Assembly: GCA_023484085.1 (NCBI GenBank)
Contig: JAMDAS010000014.1
Coordinates: 1 to 43,370 of the forward strand
Source of the DNA: Candidatus Omnitrophota bacterium
Lineage (GTDB): Bacteria; Ratteibacteria; UBA8468; B48-G9; DTJG01
Direction of reading: 5' to 3'
DNA: 43,370 nt
The translations under genes were made by a program, and so were the position numbers. Position 1 is the stretch's first letter. Each line of letters opens with the position of its first letter. Under the pieces are notes generated by a model. The model was not told the DNA's origin. It saw only the letters and a program-made list of their open reading frames with translations, and searched no databases. This document shows, piece after piece, positions 17,340-25,942 of this stretch.

Positions 17340-18631
17340 TTTTACTTTTTGTATTGTTCTCAGGGGTATGCCTTAAATCCTATGGGGCAATATCTTTACC
17401 TTCCACTCCCAAGGTTTATACTCTTTCCATAAACAGTACTATCAACCCATATGTGTCATATAAAATAGAAAATTCTATTGAATATGTCAAAAACCACAAT
17501 GGCCAGGCCCTTATCCTTTTAATAGATACGCCGGGGGGTCTTCTTGTTTCCATGCAAAAAATTGTAGAGTCTATATTAAACTCCCCTGTTCCTGTTATTG
17601 CTTATGTATATCCTCCCGGGGCCATGTGCGCATCAGCAGGAACGTTTATTGCTCTTTCCTGTAATTATATCGCAATGGCACCCGGAACAAATATTGGAGC
17701 TGCACATCCTGTTTCTCTTGGGACTCCAATGGGTAAAACTGAAAAAACCAAGATTCTTAATGCCATGGTAAGTTATATAAAAGCCATAGCCAAAGAAAGA
17801 GGAAAAAATGTGGTCTGGGCTGAAAATGCTGTCCGGAAAAGTATTGCAAGCAGTGATGAAACAGCATTGAAAGAACATGTTATAGATTTTATTGCCCCGA
17901 ACATGAACAGCCTTTTACATGACCTGAATGGTAAAAAAATACTATTAGCATCCGGTAAAACAGTTGTGCTTGATACAAAAAACGCAGAAGTAGAACAAAT
18001 CCCTTATACTTTTGGAGAAAAGCTTCTTGAGGTTGTTGGTAATCCTAACGTGGCTTCTATTCTACTTATTATTGGAATTATCGGCATTGTACTTGAATTC
18101 CTGCACCCCGGATTAGCATTACCCGGTATTGTAGGAACTATATCCCTTGTTTTGTCTTTTTATGCTTTCCAGGCTTTTAACCAGAGTTTTACAGGCGTAT
18201 TTTTCATCATTATTGGAGCAATAATGTTTATTATAGAGGTTTTTGCCCCAAGCCATGGGCTTTTTGCAATAGCAGGCACTATATGTTTAATGCTTGGCTC
18301 ATGGATGCTTTTTCATTCCCCGTCAAGCGAATTTCATATTTCTTTATTTGCCTTGATAAGGCTTTGGGTCTTTTTGTTTCTTTGTCTTGCAGGCATTTTT
18401 GTTTTTATCAGACGCACAAAAAAAAGGAAGGTTACAACAGGAAAAGAGGGAATGCCCGGGGAAACAGGCCATGTCCTTACTGAGCTTAATCCTGAAGGAA
18501 CTGTCCGTGTTCATGGTGAGGAATGGAATGCATATGCAGATACTCCTATATCAAAAGGGACAGAAATAAAAATAGTTAAGGTGGAAGATATGAAATTAAA
18601 GGTAGTCCCTATTGAAAAAGAGAATAAATAG
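17273..18631 (+). CDS. nfeD: Long NfeD protein with ClpP-class serine protease domain
   Basis: This 452-residue membrane protein has an N-terminal signal/anchor (about 22-38), a ClpP-like serine-lysine protease domain (about 45-230) and an NfeD membrane/OB-fold part (about 255-452). The protease region contains LLIDTPGGLLVSMQ and PPGAMCASAGTFIALSC, with the nucleophile Ser in ASAG. At least four transmembrane segments lie between 255 and 385, ending in a basic patch and a soluble OB fold. Partners of this family are usually stomatin/prohibitin proteins; none is visible here. The ATG at 17273 lies inside the M24 gene but has GAGGA upstream, and no later start would keep the signal sequence. 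Its end overlaps glmM tail-to-tail by 23 bp. Confidence 0.88.
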   Translation: MAQKRNSSKWKNHFKTGYTYKVILLFVLFSGVCLKSYGAISLPSTPKVYTLSINSTINPYVSYKIENSIEYVKNHNGQALILLIDTPGGLLVSMQKIVESILNSPVPVIAYVYPPGAMCASAGTFIALSCNYIAMAPGTNIGAAHPVSLGTPMGKTEKTKILNAMVSYIKAIAKERGKNVVWAENAVRKSIASSDETALKEHVIDFIAPNMNSLLHDLNGKKILLASGKTVVLDTKNAEVEQIPYTFGEKLLEVVGNPNVASILLIIGIIGIVLEFLHPGLALPGIVGTISLVLSFYAFQAFNQSFTGVFFIIIGAIMFIIEVFAPSHGLFAIAGTICLMLGSWMLFHSPSSEFHISLFALIRLWVFLFLCLAGIFVFIRRTKKRKVTTGKEGMPGETGHVLTELNPEGTVRVHGEEWNAYADTPISKGTEIKIVKVEDMKLKVVPIEKENK

Positions 18632-19955
18632 TATCTTTTATTCCCTGAATTTTTTCAAGAGATTTACCCTCAAAGAAAATCCTGATAACCGGTTCTGTTC
18701 CTGAAATTCGCAGTTGAAACCAAACCTCTGGAAAGGAAATTTTTAAACCATCTTCTTCAGAAATATATCCATCTTGAAATTTATTTTTGAGCTTTGTAAA
18801 AATTTTTTCTGCTTTTCCTGGTGAAACCTGTCTTTTTTCTTTTACGAAATGGTAAACAGGAAATTCATTTATACAGGCAGAAAGGGTTCTATTACCAGAA
18901 CTTAAACATTCCAGGGCAAGTCCTATGCCTATAAAACTGTCTCTTCCATAATGAAATTCCGGATAGATAATGCCTCCATTTCCCTCCCCTCCACAAGCCG
19001 CATCAACCTTTCTCATCCGTGTAGCCACGTACATTTCACCGACTTTTGTTCTATAAAGAGGCACTTCCATCTGCCTGCAAATATCATCCACAAGCATTGT
19101 TGTTGAAAGATTAACAACAACAGGCCCTTTTTTCCTTGTAGACAAAATATGCTTTATAAGAAAAGACACCCCGTATTCTTCACTTACCACATTACCTTTT
19201 TCATCCACCATTACAAGCCTGTCACAATCCGGGTCCTGGGCAAACCCTATATCCGCCTTTTCTTCGGATACTTTTTCTGCCAGCTCCCCTAAATTTTCTT
19301 TTGTTGGTTCTGGATTTCTTGAAAATATGCCGGGATGAGACTGGTTTATTGCAATTACATTGCATCCAAGTTTTTCAAGAAAATCTTTTGTCCATATTGC
19401 GCCAACTCCCTGGCATGGGTCTATAACCACTTTGAATTTCCTCTTTTTTATGGCAGACGTATCTATAAGTTTTAAAATAGCATCAAAATATTTATTTATT
19501 TCTTTTCCTGAACTGGTAAACACTCCCGGTAGTTGGCATACCTGCTTTTTTTTGTTGTTTCTTTGTTCATAGATTTTAATAAATTCTTTAAATTCTTCTT
19601 CATTAAGAAATGTACCTGTGGATGAAAAGAGTTTTATTCCGTTATACTGCCGGGGATTATGACTGGCGGTTATAACTGCCCCATTTAATCCCCCGGATTG
19701 TTCTATGATAAAACCTATTGCCGGAGTTGGAACAATACCCGTATCAATAACATTTTTACCTGTAGAGGTCAATCCTGCAGAAAAGGAAAGTTTTAAAGAA
19801 TCCCTGCTAAGTCTGGTATCTGTGCCAATTACAATGTTTTTTTCCGGACACCACAGCCCGAATGCGGTCCCGAATTCAAAAGCATCTTTTTCGCAAAGGG
19901 TTCTGCCATATTCACCTCTTATACCTGATGTGCTTATTATTAAATTCTTATTCAT
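18609..19955 (-). CDS. glmM: Phosphohexomutase, GlmM-like
   Basis: This 448-residue alpha-D-phosphohexomutase has the phosphoserine loop TASHNPRQYNGIK (Ser98), the metal loop DPDCDRLVMVD (about 236-246) and the sugar loop GGEGNGGIIYPEFHYGRD (about 318). The form of the sugar loop resembles the archaeal/ManB-like branch, so it may act on glucosamine, mannose or glucose phosphates. GlmM is favoured because an alternative GlmU and nagB are also encoded in the window. It overlaps truB by 4 bp and is the last gene of the rplU operon. Its 3' end overlaps nfeD on the opposite strand by 23 bp. Confidence 0.82.
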   Translation of the reverse strand: MNKNLIISTSGIRGEYGRTLCEKDAFEFGTAFGLWCPEKNIVIGTDTRLSRDSLKLSFSAGLTSTGKNVIDTGIVPTPAIGFIIEQSGGLNGAVITASHNPRQYNGIKLFSSTGTFLNEEEFKEFIKIYEQRNNKKKQVCQLPGVFTSSGKEINKYFDAILKLIDTSAIKKRKFKVVIDPCQGVGAIWTKDFLEKLGCNVIAINQSHPGIFSRNPEPTKENLGELAEKVSEEKADIGFAQDPDCDRLVMVDEKGNVVSEEYGVSFLIKHILSTRKKGPVVVNLSTTMLVDDICRQMEVPLYRTKVGEMYVATRMRKVDAACGGEGNGGIIYPEFHYGRDSFIGIGLALECLSSGNRTLSACINEFPVYHFVKEKRQVSPGKAEKIFTKLKNKFQDGYISEEDGLKISFPEVWFQLRISGTEPVIRIFFEGKSLEKIQGIKDTIYSLFQ

Positions 19956-20638
19956 TTTTGTCCAAAATTTTCATGCAAAAGACAACTTTCAAGAGAACGT
20001 TTTTTCAGTTCTTCCAGAGGAATACCATCCTCTACTTTAAAATTCCCAACCCGTGTTCTTAAAAGCTTTGATTGCGTTGCGCCACACCCAAGTTTTTCCC
20101 CTATATCCCTGCATAGTGCCCTCATATACGTTCCCCTGCCGCAAATAACGCGGATTGTTACATATGGAATTTCTATGTTTAATATTTCTATTTCTTTTAT
20201 GTTTATTTTCCTTGCTTCAAGTATAACAGGATTTCCTTTTCTGTATAAATTATAAAGTTTTTCCCCTTTTAATTTTAAGGCTGAAACTACCGGGGGAACC
20301 TGTTCTATATCACCTTTAAAACCCAGGATTGCTTTTTGTACGTCTTCAGTCGTAATCTTATCAACAGGACCTGTCCTGATAACGTTTCCATCAATGTCAT
20401 CTGTATCAGTACTCTTTCCCAGCTCCATTGTTGTAATATATTCCTTTTCCATCCCAAGAAAAAGATGTGCTCTTTTTGTCGCCCTGCCAATACAGATTAC
20501 CAGGACCCCTGATGCCAGGGGGTCCAAGGTCCCTGTATGACCAATCTTTTCTTTGGGATGAAAAGTTTTTTTTATAAATCGTATAACATCATATGACGTT
20601 ATACCCGATGGTTTGTTTATATTAATAAATCCTTCCAT
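19952..20638 (-). CDS. truB: tRNA pseudouridine(55) synthase
   Basis: TruB makes pseudouridine 55 in the T loop of tRNAs. The catalytic Asp39 lies in GHTGTLDPLASGVL, and the N-terminus GFININKPSGITSYD is characteristic. RVICGRGTYMRALCRDIG near residue 180 is also conserved. At 228 residues it lacks the C-terminal PUA-like region of longer homologues. It overlaps nrnA by 22 bp and glmM by 4 bp. Confidence 0.94.
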   Translation of the reverse strand: MEGFININKPSGITSYDVIRFIKKTFHPKEKIGHTGTLDPLASGVLVICIGRATKRAHLFLGMEKEYITTMELGKSTDTDDIDGNVIRTGPVDKITTEDVQKAILGFKGDIEQVPPVVSALKLKGEKLYNLYRKGNPVILEARKINIKEIEILNIEIPYVTIRVICGRGTYMRALCRDIGEKLGCGATQSKLLRTRVGNFKVEDGIPLEELKKRSLESCLLHENFGQK

Positions 20639-21600
20639 TTTTCTCTTATGAATTGAAGAATCAGGTGTTCTGCTTCATTTAATGAGGCATTATAAACAGA
20701 AAACCCTGAAGCATTCGGATGTCCCCCGCCACCAAAATTTTTGGCTATTTTATGAACGTTATACATAGACTTGCTTCTCATACTTATCTTGATTTCATTT
20801 TTCCTTTCCTTCATCAAAAATACCATTTCAGCTTCCTTTACAGGTCTTAATATATCTATCAGCCCTTCTGTATCCTCTTCATCTGTTTTTGTCTTTTTAT
20901 ACATATCTGCTGAAACTTTTGCCCATATAATTTTCAGGTCATTGTCAAGACTTATCGTATTTAAAATCAAGACAAGAAGTTTTATTATTTTTAAAGGCTG
21001 TTGGTAATATATTTTATTTGCAAGAGCCTGCGGGTCAATCCCATATTTTAAAAGCTCTTCAGCAACATAAAACGTCTTTTTCTTAATATTATAGAGAAAT
21101 GAACCGGTATCAAACGACAGAGAGGTGTAAAGACATTCAGCAATTTCCTTGTTTATTTTTCCTGCCTGTGCTATTAAAAAATAACACATCATCCCTACTG
21201 ATGACTGCCCGGGGTCAACCCAGTTTATGGTTCCAAACCGTCCATTTTCAAGATGGTGGTCTATGTTAACGACAACAGGTGTTTTTAAAATAATTCCTGA
21301 TATTGCCCCCATTCTTTCTGCATTACTGCAATCAAAAACAAGGGAAACTTCTGCCGGACCAGAATTATTCCTTTTAAACGTTTTAATGTCCAACGTTTCA
21401 TTAATCCCGGGAAGAAATCTGTATTTAGAAGGAATTCCGTTCTCATTAACTACAAAAACCTCTTTCCCCATTTGTTTTAAAAAATTCAGGAAAGCCATTT
21501 CACAACTGAGTCCATCACCATCAGGGAGCTGGTGTGTTGTGAGAATAAATCTGTTATGTTTTTTAATTACATCTATAATCTGTGCAATATGTTTCTTCAT
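20617..21600 (-). CDS. nrnA: DHH/DHHA1 phosphoesterase, NrnA-like
   Basis: This 327-residue protein has the DHH family metal motifs THQLPDGDG (Asp27, Asp29), the Asp near 90 in LVFDCSN, NIDHH (114-116) and the DHHA1 substrate motif GGGHPNASGF near 295. NrnA-type enzymes degrade short RNA (nanoRNA), pAp or c-di-AMP-derived dinucleotides. Placement next to truB is a common bacterial arrangement. It overlaps hflX by 38 bp; an earlier or later start is possible, as no strong ribosome site is seen. Confidence 0.88.
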   Translation of the reverse strand: MKKHIAQIIDVIKKHNRFILTTHQLPDGDGLSCEMAFLNFLKQMGKEVFVVNENGIPSKYRFLPGINETLDIKTFKRNNSGPAEVSLVFDCSNAERMGAISGIILKTPVVVNIDHHLENGRFGTINWVDPGQSSVGMMCYFLIAQAGKINKEIAECLYTSLSFDTGSFLYNIKKKTFYVAEELLKYGIDPQALANKIYYQQPLKIIKLLVLILNTISLDNDLKIIWAKVSADMYKKTKTDEEDTEGLIDILRPVKEAEMVFLMKERKNEIKISMRSKSMYNVHKIAKNFGGGGHPNASGFSVYNASLNEAEHLILQFIREKWKDLLI

Positions 21601-22738
21601 GTTTTTTTATTAAAAAAATATCTTCCTCATCTTTTTTATAAATTTCTTTATGTATTTGTTCCTTTAAAATGTCAATTTCATCACCCCTGACAGCAGAAAT
21701 AAACAAACCTTCCGGGTGTCTTTTTTTAAGAATAATCAATTCTTCGGAACCAAGAAGGTCTATTTTGTTAAATACTTCCATTCTCGGTTTATTTTCAAGA
21801 GCAAGCAAACGTATTACCTCATTAACAGTTTCCATCTGTTTTTCAATAAATAAACTTGTAGAATCAATAATTATCAGTAAAAGGTCAGCAAATTTCAATT
21901 CTTCAAGCGTTGCCTTAAATGCTGATATAAGATGATGGGGAAGATGTGCAAGAAGACCTACTGTGTCAGATACAAGAACATAGTGGTTATCACTTAAATA
22001 TACAAGTCTTGTAAGCGGGTCAAGGGTTGAAAACAGTCTATCGTCAGTCCAGGCATCCTGTTTATGAATAAGTTTATTAACAAGGGTGCTTTTCCCGACG
22101 TTTGTATATCCCACAAGGGCAGCCACAGGAAACCCCTTTCTTTCCCTGGATTCTCTTATAACCTTTCTATGCTTTTCAATCACCCTGAGCTTATCATTTA
22201 CCCATTTAATCCTTTCCCTGATACGTCTTCTCTGGATTTCAATTTTTTGTTCACCGGGGCCTCTTGTTCCTATTGTACCGCCAAGTCTTGAAAGGCCTGC
22301 CCCTGAACCTGCAAGCCGAGGGAGAATATACGTAAGATTAGCGAGCTCAACCTGTAGTTTACCTTCCATGGTATGCGCATGCCTGGCAAATATGGAAAGA
22401 ATAATACCCGTCCTGTCAAAAACCTTTACCCCCCACGCATCCTCAAGATTTCTTTGCTGGACCGGGCTGAGGTCTTTTTCAAAGAAAACAAAATCAAACC
22501 TTTCAGCAGTAAGATAATTTTTTATTTCCTCCACCCTGCCTCTTCCAATATACGTTGCAGGATTGATTTTAACGGGCGGGTTTAAAATCAGGGATTTGCT
22601 TGTTATACCAAGAGTTCCGGAGAGAGATTCAATCTCTTTTTTGTTTTCTTCCGTCAATAAGGAATCCTGCTGTTTAAAGATTATTACGACACCTGTTTTA
22701 CCATTGAAATTATCTGACAAAAAAGAAAGGGTATTCAT
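21563..22738 (-). CDS. hflX: GTPase HflX
   Basis: HflX is a ribosome-associated GTPase that splits stalled or heat-damaged 70S ribosomes. The 391-residue protein has the N-terminal HflX domain, the glycine-rich linker GSGAGLSRLGGTIGTRGPGE, and a GTPase domain with G1 ALVGYTNVGKSTL, G3 DTVGLL and G4 NKIDLL. The G3 motif lacks the Gly-Phe that follows in many homologues. It lies 2 bp after rplU, an unusual position; bacteria usually place rpmA there. Confidence 0.92.
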   Translation of the reverse strand: MNTLSFLSDNFNGKTGVVIIFKQQDSLLTEENKKEIESLSGTLGITSKSLILNPPVKINPATYIGRGRVEEIKNYLTAERFDFVFFEKDLSPVQQRNLEDAWGVKVFDRTGIILSIFARHAHTMEGKLQVELANLTYILPRLAGSGAGLSRLGGTIGTRGPGEQKIEIQRRRIRERIKWVNDKLRVIEKHRKVIRESRERKGFPVAALVGYTNVGKSTLVNKLIHKQDAWTDDRLFSTLDPLTRLVYLSDNHYVLVSDTVGLLAHLPHHLISAFKATLEELKFADLLLIIIDSTSLFIEKQMETVNEVIRLLALENKPRMEVFNKIDLLGSEELIILKKRHPEGLFISAVRGDEIDILKEQIHKEIYKKDEEDIFLIKKHEETYCTDYRCN

Positions 22739-22740
22739 TA

Positions 22741-23055
22741 TCAGCCTGGTAGTATCTGGGAAATTTTGAGAACGCTTATACTATCTCTATAGCCTATGCC
22801 TCTTTTATATCCGGTTTTGGGTTTTTTCTTGAAGGAATAAATCTTCTCCCCCTTTTTTTCATTGATAATTTCTGCAATTACCTTGCAATTTTTAAGCTCA
22901 TCCTTTTTTATAATCAGTCTGCCATCTTTTTCAAGGGCAATAACATCGTTAATTTCAATTTTTTCACCTTTTTTTTGCTGAATCTTATATACTTCAAGAA
23001 CGTCCCCTTCCTTTACGCTAAACTGTTTCCCGGAAATTGAAACAATACTATACAT
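22741..23055 (-). CDS. rplU: 50S ribosomal protein L21
   Basis: This 104-residue protein has the L21 features YSIVSISGKQFSVKEGDVLEV at the start and KIYSFKKKPKTGYKRGIGYRD near the C-terminus, which binds 23S rRNA. GGGGAGA precedes the ATG. The usual partner rpmA (L27) is absent and hflX follows directly. It is the first gene of the rplU-hflX-nrnA-truB-glmM operon. Confidence 0.92.
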   Translation of the reverse strand: MYSIVSISGKQFSVKEGDVLEVYKIQQKKGEKIEINDVIALEKDGRLIIKKDELKNCKVIAEIINEKKGEKIYSFKKKPKTGYKRGIGYRDSISVLKISQILPG

Positions 23056-23086
23056 ATTTTTATCTCCCCGTATACTATATTTTTAT

Positions 23087-23116
23087 ATTATATCAGATAT
23101 CAGATAAGAAAATCAA
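23087..23116 (-). promoter_or_regulatory. rplU operon promoter
   Basis: On the minus strand TTGATT (plus-strand 23111-23116) and TATAAT (23087-23092) are spaced by 18 bases, about 30 bases upstream of the rplU start. The -35 overlaps the stop codon of the upstream HD-GYP gene. The spacer carries a short tandem CTGATAT repeat. Confidence 0.55.
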
Positions 23117-24261
23117 TTATTTCTCATTGAACCGGTTAGTGGTTGTATAAATTCATTTAATTCTTCTGAATTCATCAGGTCTAAAGTTATATTAACTATT
23201 GTTTCATCAAATTGTTTCCCTGCATTTTTTATTAATTCTTTTTTTATCTGTTCCGGTGATAGGGCTTTTCTATAAGGCCTGTCTGAAATCATCGCCTCAA
23301 AAGCATCCGCTACGGTAAAAATCCGCGCTAAAACAGGAATTTGGGCACCTTTAAGTTTTGCCGGATAGCCATTGCCATTTATTTTTTCATGATGATATTT
23401 AACAAAAGATATATCCTTGATATATTCTTCTATCGGTGAGATTATGCGCGCACCATCAAGAGGATGTTTTTTAATGATTTCCCATTCATCCCTGTTTAAT
23501 GGACCAGGCTTGTTTAAAATAGAGTTATCAATATTAAATTTACCAATATCATGAAGAATTCCAAAATCTAAAATTATTTGAATCTTATCCTTGGGAAGTT
23601 TCATTTTTATGGCTATCTTCAAAGCTATTTTTTTAACTCTTTCTGAATGACTTTTCATATATTTATCTTTTTCTTCAAGTATGTTTATCAGGATTGTGGC
23701 AATATTGATATAAATCTGGTGTAGCTGATATTGCGCTGTCTGGTAAGAAAGAAATGTTGATAAAAAAGTACCAAGGATTGAAAAAAAATTCATCTCTTCT
23801 TTTATAAATTTTCTTTGTTCAGGATAATAGATGCTTAAAACACCAAATTTTTTCTCCCGGGTTAATAAAGGAATACAAACAAGAGAATTTATGTTTTCTT
23901 TTAATGCAAGTTCAGGAAATGCATATAAATGATTGGTTTTCAGATTTTCAGAGAAATAAATCTTACCTGTTTTAAAAACATAGCCTGCTATGCTTTCACC
24001 CACCCCTATGGCAGACTTCATTTTTCTATATTTCCGGCTTGTACCATAGCTTGTTAAAAGGAGAAGTTTTTTTATGGAAGTATCAAATAACCTTATGTTC
24101 CCGGCTTTTGCATCCATTAGATGGATAATCTCTTTTAAAGCAAAATTAAACAAAGGGATATATCCCTTTCTACTTTTTTGAATGGCATATTCTGAAATAT
24201 TATCAAGAACAAGAAGAAGTTCTGAAGAATGTAAATCCAAACCCTTATTAATTTTCTGCAT
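23113..24261 (-). CDS. GAF and HD-GYP domain protein, probable cyclic-di-GMP phosphodiesterase
   Basis: This 382-residue cytoplasmic protein has a GAF sensor domain (about 30-180) and an HD-GYP domain (about 190-375). The HD-GYP motifs are intact: HSERVKKIA near 205, LHDIGK near 237 and the HHEKINGNGYP signature near 290, followed by VADAFEAMISDRPYR. Such enzymes hydrolyse c-di-GMP. No GGDEF synthase is in the window. AAGGAG precedes the ATG with good spacing. It is probably expressed as a single gene. Confidence 0.9.
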   Translation of the reverse strand: MQKINKGLDLHSSELLLVLDNISEYAIQKSRKGYIPLFNFALKEIIHLMDAKAGNIRLFDTSIKKLLLLTSYGTSRKYRKMKSAIGVGESIAGYVFKTGKIYFSENLKTNHLYAFPELALKENINSLVCIPLLTREKKFGVLSIYYPEQRKFIKEEMNFFSILGTFLSTFLSYQTAQYQLHQIYINIATILINILEEKDKYMKSHSERVKKIALKIAIKMKLPKDKIQIILDFGILHDIGKFNIDNSILNKPGPLNRDEWEIIKKHPLDGARIISPIEEYIKDISFVKYHHEKINGNGYPAKLKGAQIPVLARIFTVADAFEAMISDRPYRKALSPEQIKKELIKNAGKQFDETIVNITLDLMNSEELNEFIQPLTGSMRNN

Positions 24262-24367
24262 TTATAATTTCTCCTTATAATATAAAAATTTTATAAATGT
24301 TATTTTACACAAATTTACCTGAATTACAAAAATATTTTTCAGAAAATTAAAAAAGGAGACGTCTCTA
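24262..24367. promoter_or_regulatory. Intergenic region upstream of the HD-GYP gene
   Basis: On the minus strand a TAAAAT hexamer with TTGTAA 16 bases upstream is a plausible but weak promoter for the HD-GYP gene. The palindrome GAGACGTCTC next to a T-run on the minus strand (about 24351-24366) lies just after the ferredoxin stop; it has almost no loop, so it is doubtful as a terminator. Confidence 0.3.
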
Positions 24368-25210
24368 TTACATCCATTCTTCTGAAATAATTTCACCCGA
24401 GATGCTCACAATGGTCTGTTTTATTGGTATTTTTCTTTTTGTGGAAGATACTGCCTGTTGTGCTAAATTTAAAAGCCCCATACAGCATGGGACTTCCATA
24501 ATTGCCACGGTTAATGTATTTATGTTAGCCTGGTCTACAAGAGCCGTGATTTTTTCTATATACTCTTCCTGTCCCTCATCAAGTTTTGGGCAGGCAACAG
24601 CAATGGATTTTCCTTTTAAGAAATCCTTATGAAAGTCACCTGCAGCATACGCAACACAATCCGCGCAAAGAAGAACGTCCGCATTTTTGAAATAGGGAGC
24701 GGAAGGAGAAATCAGGTGAAGCTGGACAGGCCACTGTTTAAGATGGGAATTTCTTTTTCCTGTTTCCCCTGTCTGTTCTTCCTGGTTTTTTCTCATATCC
24801 ATCATCTGCGCACCCGGACAGCCTGATGGATGCATCCCCTTATGCATCATTTTTTTATCTATTGGATTTCTCATGTTTTTCTCCTTTAAGAATGAAACTG
24901 CCTGGTTAAATAGTTCTTTTTCATTATGCCCGAGAAGATGTTCAAGATGGGCTTTTATAACATTTTCCCCCTGTTGGACAATATTACCCATAACTCTTCT
25001 TTCATCATACGGTTCTGCTTCTCTTTCTTCAATCTCTATTGCTCCCTGTGGACAATGTCCTATACAGGCACCAAGTCCATCACAAAAAAGGTCGCTTACA
25101 AGTCTTGCTTTATCGTCAATAATCTGTAAGGCTCCTTCAGGACAGTTTGGTATGCATAATCCGCATCCATTGCATTTTTCATGGTCAATCCTTATAACTT
25201 TTCTTTTCAC
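24368..25210 (-). CDS. Ferredoxin-domain Fe-S protein with conserved C-terminal domain
   Basis: This 280-residue protein begins with a dicluster ferredoxin domain. The first cluster has a full set, Cys13, 16, 19 and 23 (CNGCGLCIPNCP). The second is reduced, Cys43, 49 and 53 (CDGLGACIGHCP). A Met/His/Cys-containing linker (HKGMHPSGCPGAQM) leads to a C-terminal domain with LLCADCVAYA, AVACPKLDEGQEEY and EVPCCMGL, a set of cysteines also seen in homologues from anaerobes. The function is unknown; electron transfer or metal handling is likely. It starts with GTG after AGGAGG, overlapping the HD gene by 4 bp, and is the last gene of the Rrf2 operon. Confidence 0.8.
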   Translation of the reverse strand: MKRKVIRIDHEKCNGCGLCIPNCPEGALQIIDDKARLVSDLFCDGLGACIGHCPQGAIEIEEREAEPYDERRVMGNIVQQGENVIKAHLEHLLGHNEKELFNQAVSFLKEKNMRNPIDKKMMHKGMHPSGCPGAQMMDMRKNQEEQTGETGKRNSHLKQWPVQLHLISPSAPYFKNADVLLCADCVAYAAGDFHKDFLKGKSIAVACPKLDEGQEEYIEKITALVDQANINTLTVAIMEVPCCMGLLNLAQQAVSSTKRKIPIKQTIVSISGEIISEEWM

Positions 25211-25941
25211 TTTTCCTCCTGTACGTTGTAAATTTTTTTTGCCATCGCTTTACCCGTCTGTGTAAGAAAAATCTTATTAATCAATGCCTTTAATCTGTCT
25301 TTGTCTTTGATGTCTGCTTCCTCTTTCAGGTTAACAAGCCAGTCTGCATCATATAAAACCCTGAAATTGTCCGAATCAATTTTTCCCGGTGAATGGTGAT
25401 TGGCAATTATATTGCATATTTCATCAACGTCATCTTTTTTTAATCCTGCTTTCATGAGAATTTTTTTAGCAATATCCGGTCCTTCTTTCTCCTGGTATCT
25501 GCCTGCTGAAGAGCCATATTTTTCCTCTGCCGCCTTTATTCCCACATCATGCAGAATACTTGCAGGAATGACTATCTGCCAGTCAGCCTTTTCATTTTTT
25601 AATAATTCCTCTGCAAAACCAAGTACGTTTTTAGCATGGATTATTCTTTTTGTATCGCTCCCAAAATACTCTTCTAATTCCTTTACAAGTTTTTCTTTTA
25701 TCGTCAGTTCTTTATTTGCCATGTATGTATTATATGCCTGCTCTCCCACGCATTCTTTTCCGTACTTGCACCATTCAAGACAGGCTAAGTCCATTTCCCT
25801 GCGGATAATGTTTTTACACCCTGGACAGATGAGCTTGACTTCGTCCGTCCACATTTCCACCTCTGCCCCGCAGGAAGGACATTTTATCTCTTCCGGTTTT
25901 GGCTGTCTTAAGCCTGTACTGCCAGGACACTTGAAAGCCAT
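25207..25941 (-). CDS. HD-domain hydrolase with N-terminal zinc ribbon
   Basis: This 244-residue protein has an N-terminal treble-clef or zinc ribbon (Cys21, 24, 39, 42) with further cysteines at 54, 58 and 64, then an HD domain. HD motifs are His102 in HAKNVLGF, His131-Asp132 in LHDVGIK, His182-His183 in ANHHSPG and Asp198/Asp200 in LYDADWL. This suggests a phosphohydrolase on a nucleotide or similar compound. It overlaps the ferredoxin gene by 4 bp and follows the FmdE-like gene by 1 bp, with GGAGG before the ATG. The substrate is unknown. Confidence 0.8.
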   Translation of the reverse strand: MAFKCPGSTGLRQPKPEEIKCPSCGAEVEMWTDEVKLICPGCKNIIRREMDLACLEWCKYGKECVGEQAYNTYMANKELTIKEKLVKELEEYFGSDTKRIIHAKNVLGFAEELLKNEKADWQIVIPASILHDVGIKAAEEKYGSSAGRYQEKEGPDIAKKILMKAGLKKDDVDEICNIIANHHSPGKIDSDNFRVLYDADWLVNLKEEADIKDKDRLKALINKIFLTQTGKAMAKKIYNVQEEK

Positions 25942-25942
25942 T

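Noticed and set aside
24351-24366. Perfect palindrome GAGACGTCTC next to a T-run as an intrinsic terminator
   Set aside because: The palindrome has no loop; folding would leave a very short stem, so a real terminator is not supported.
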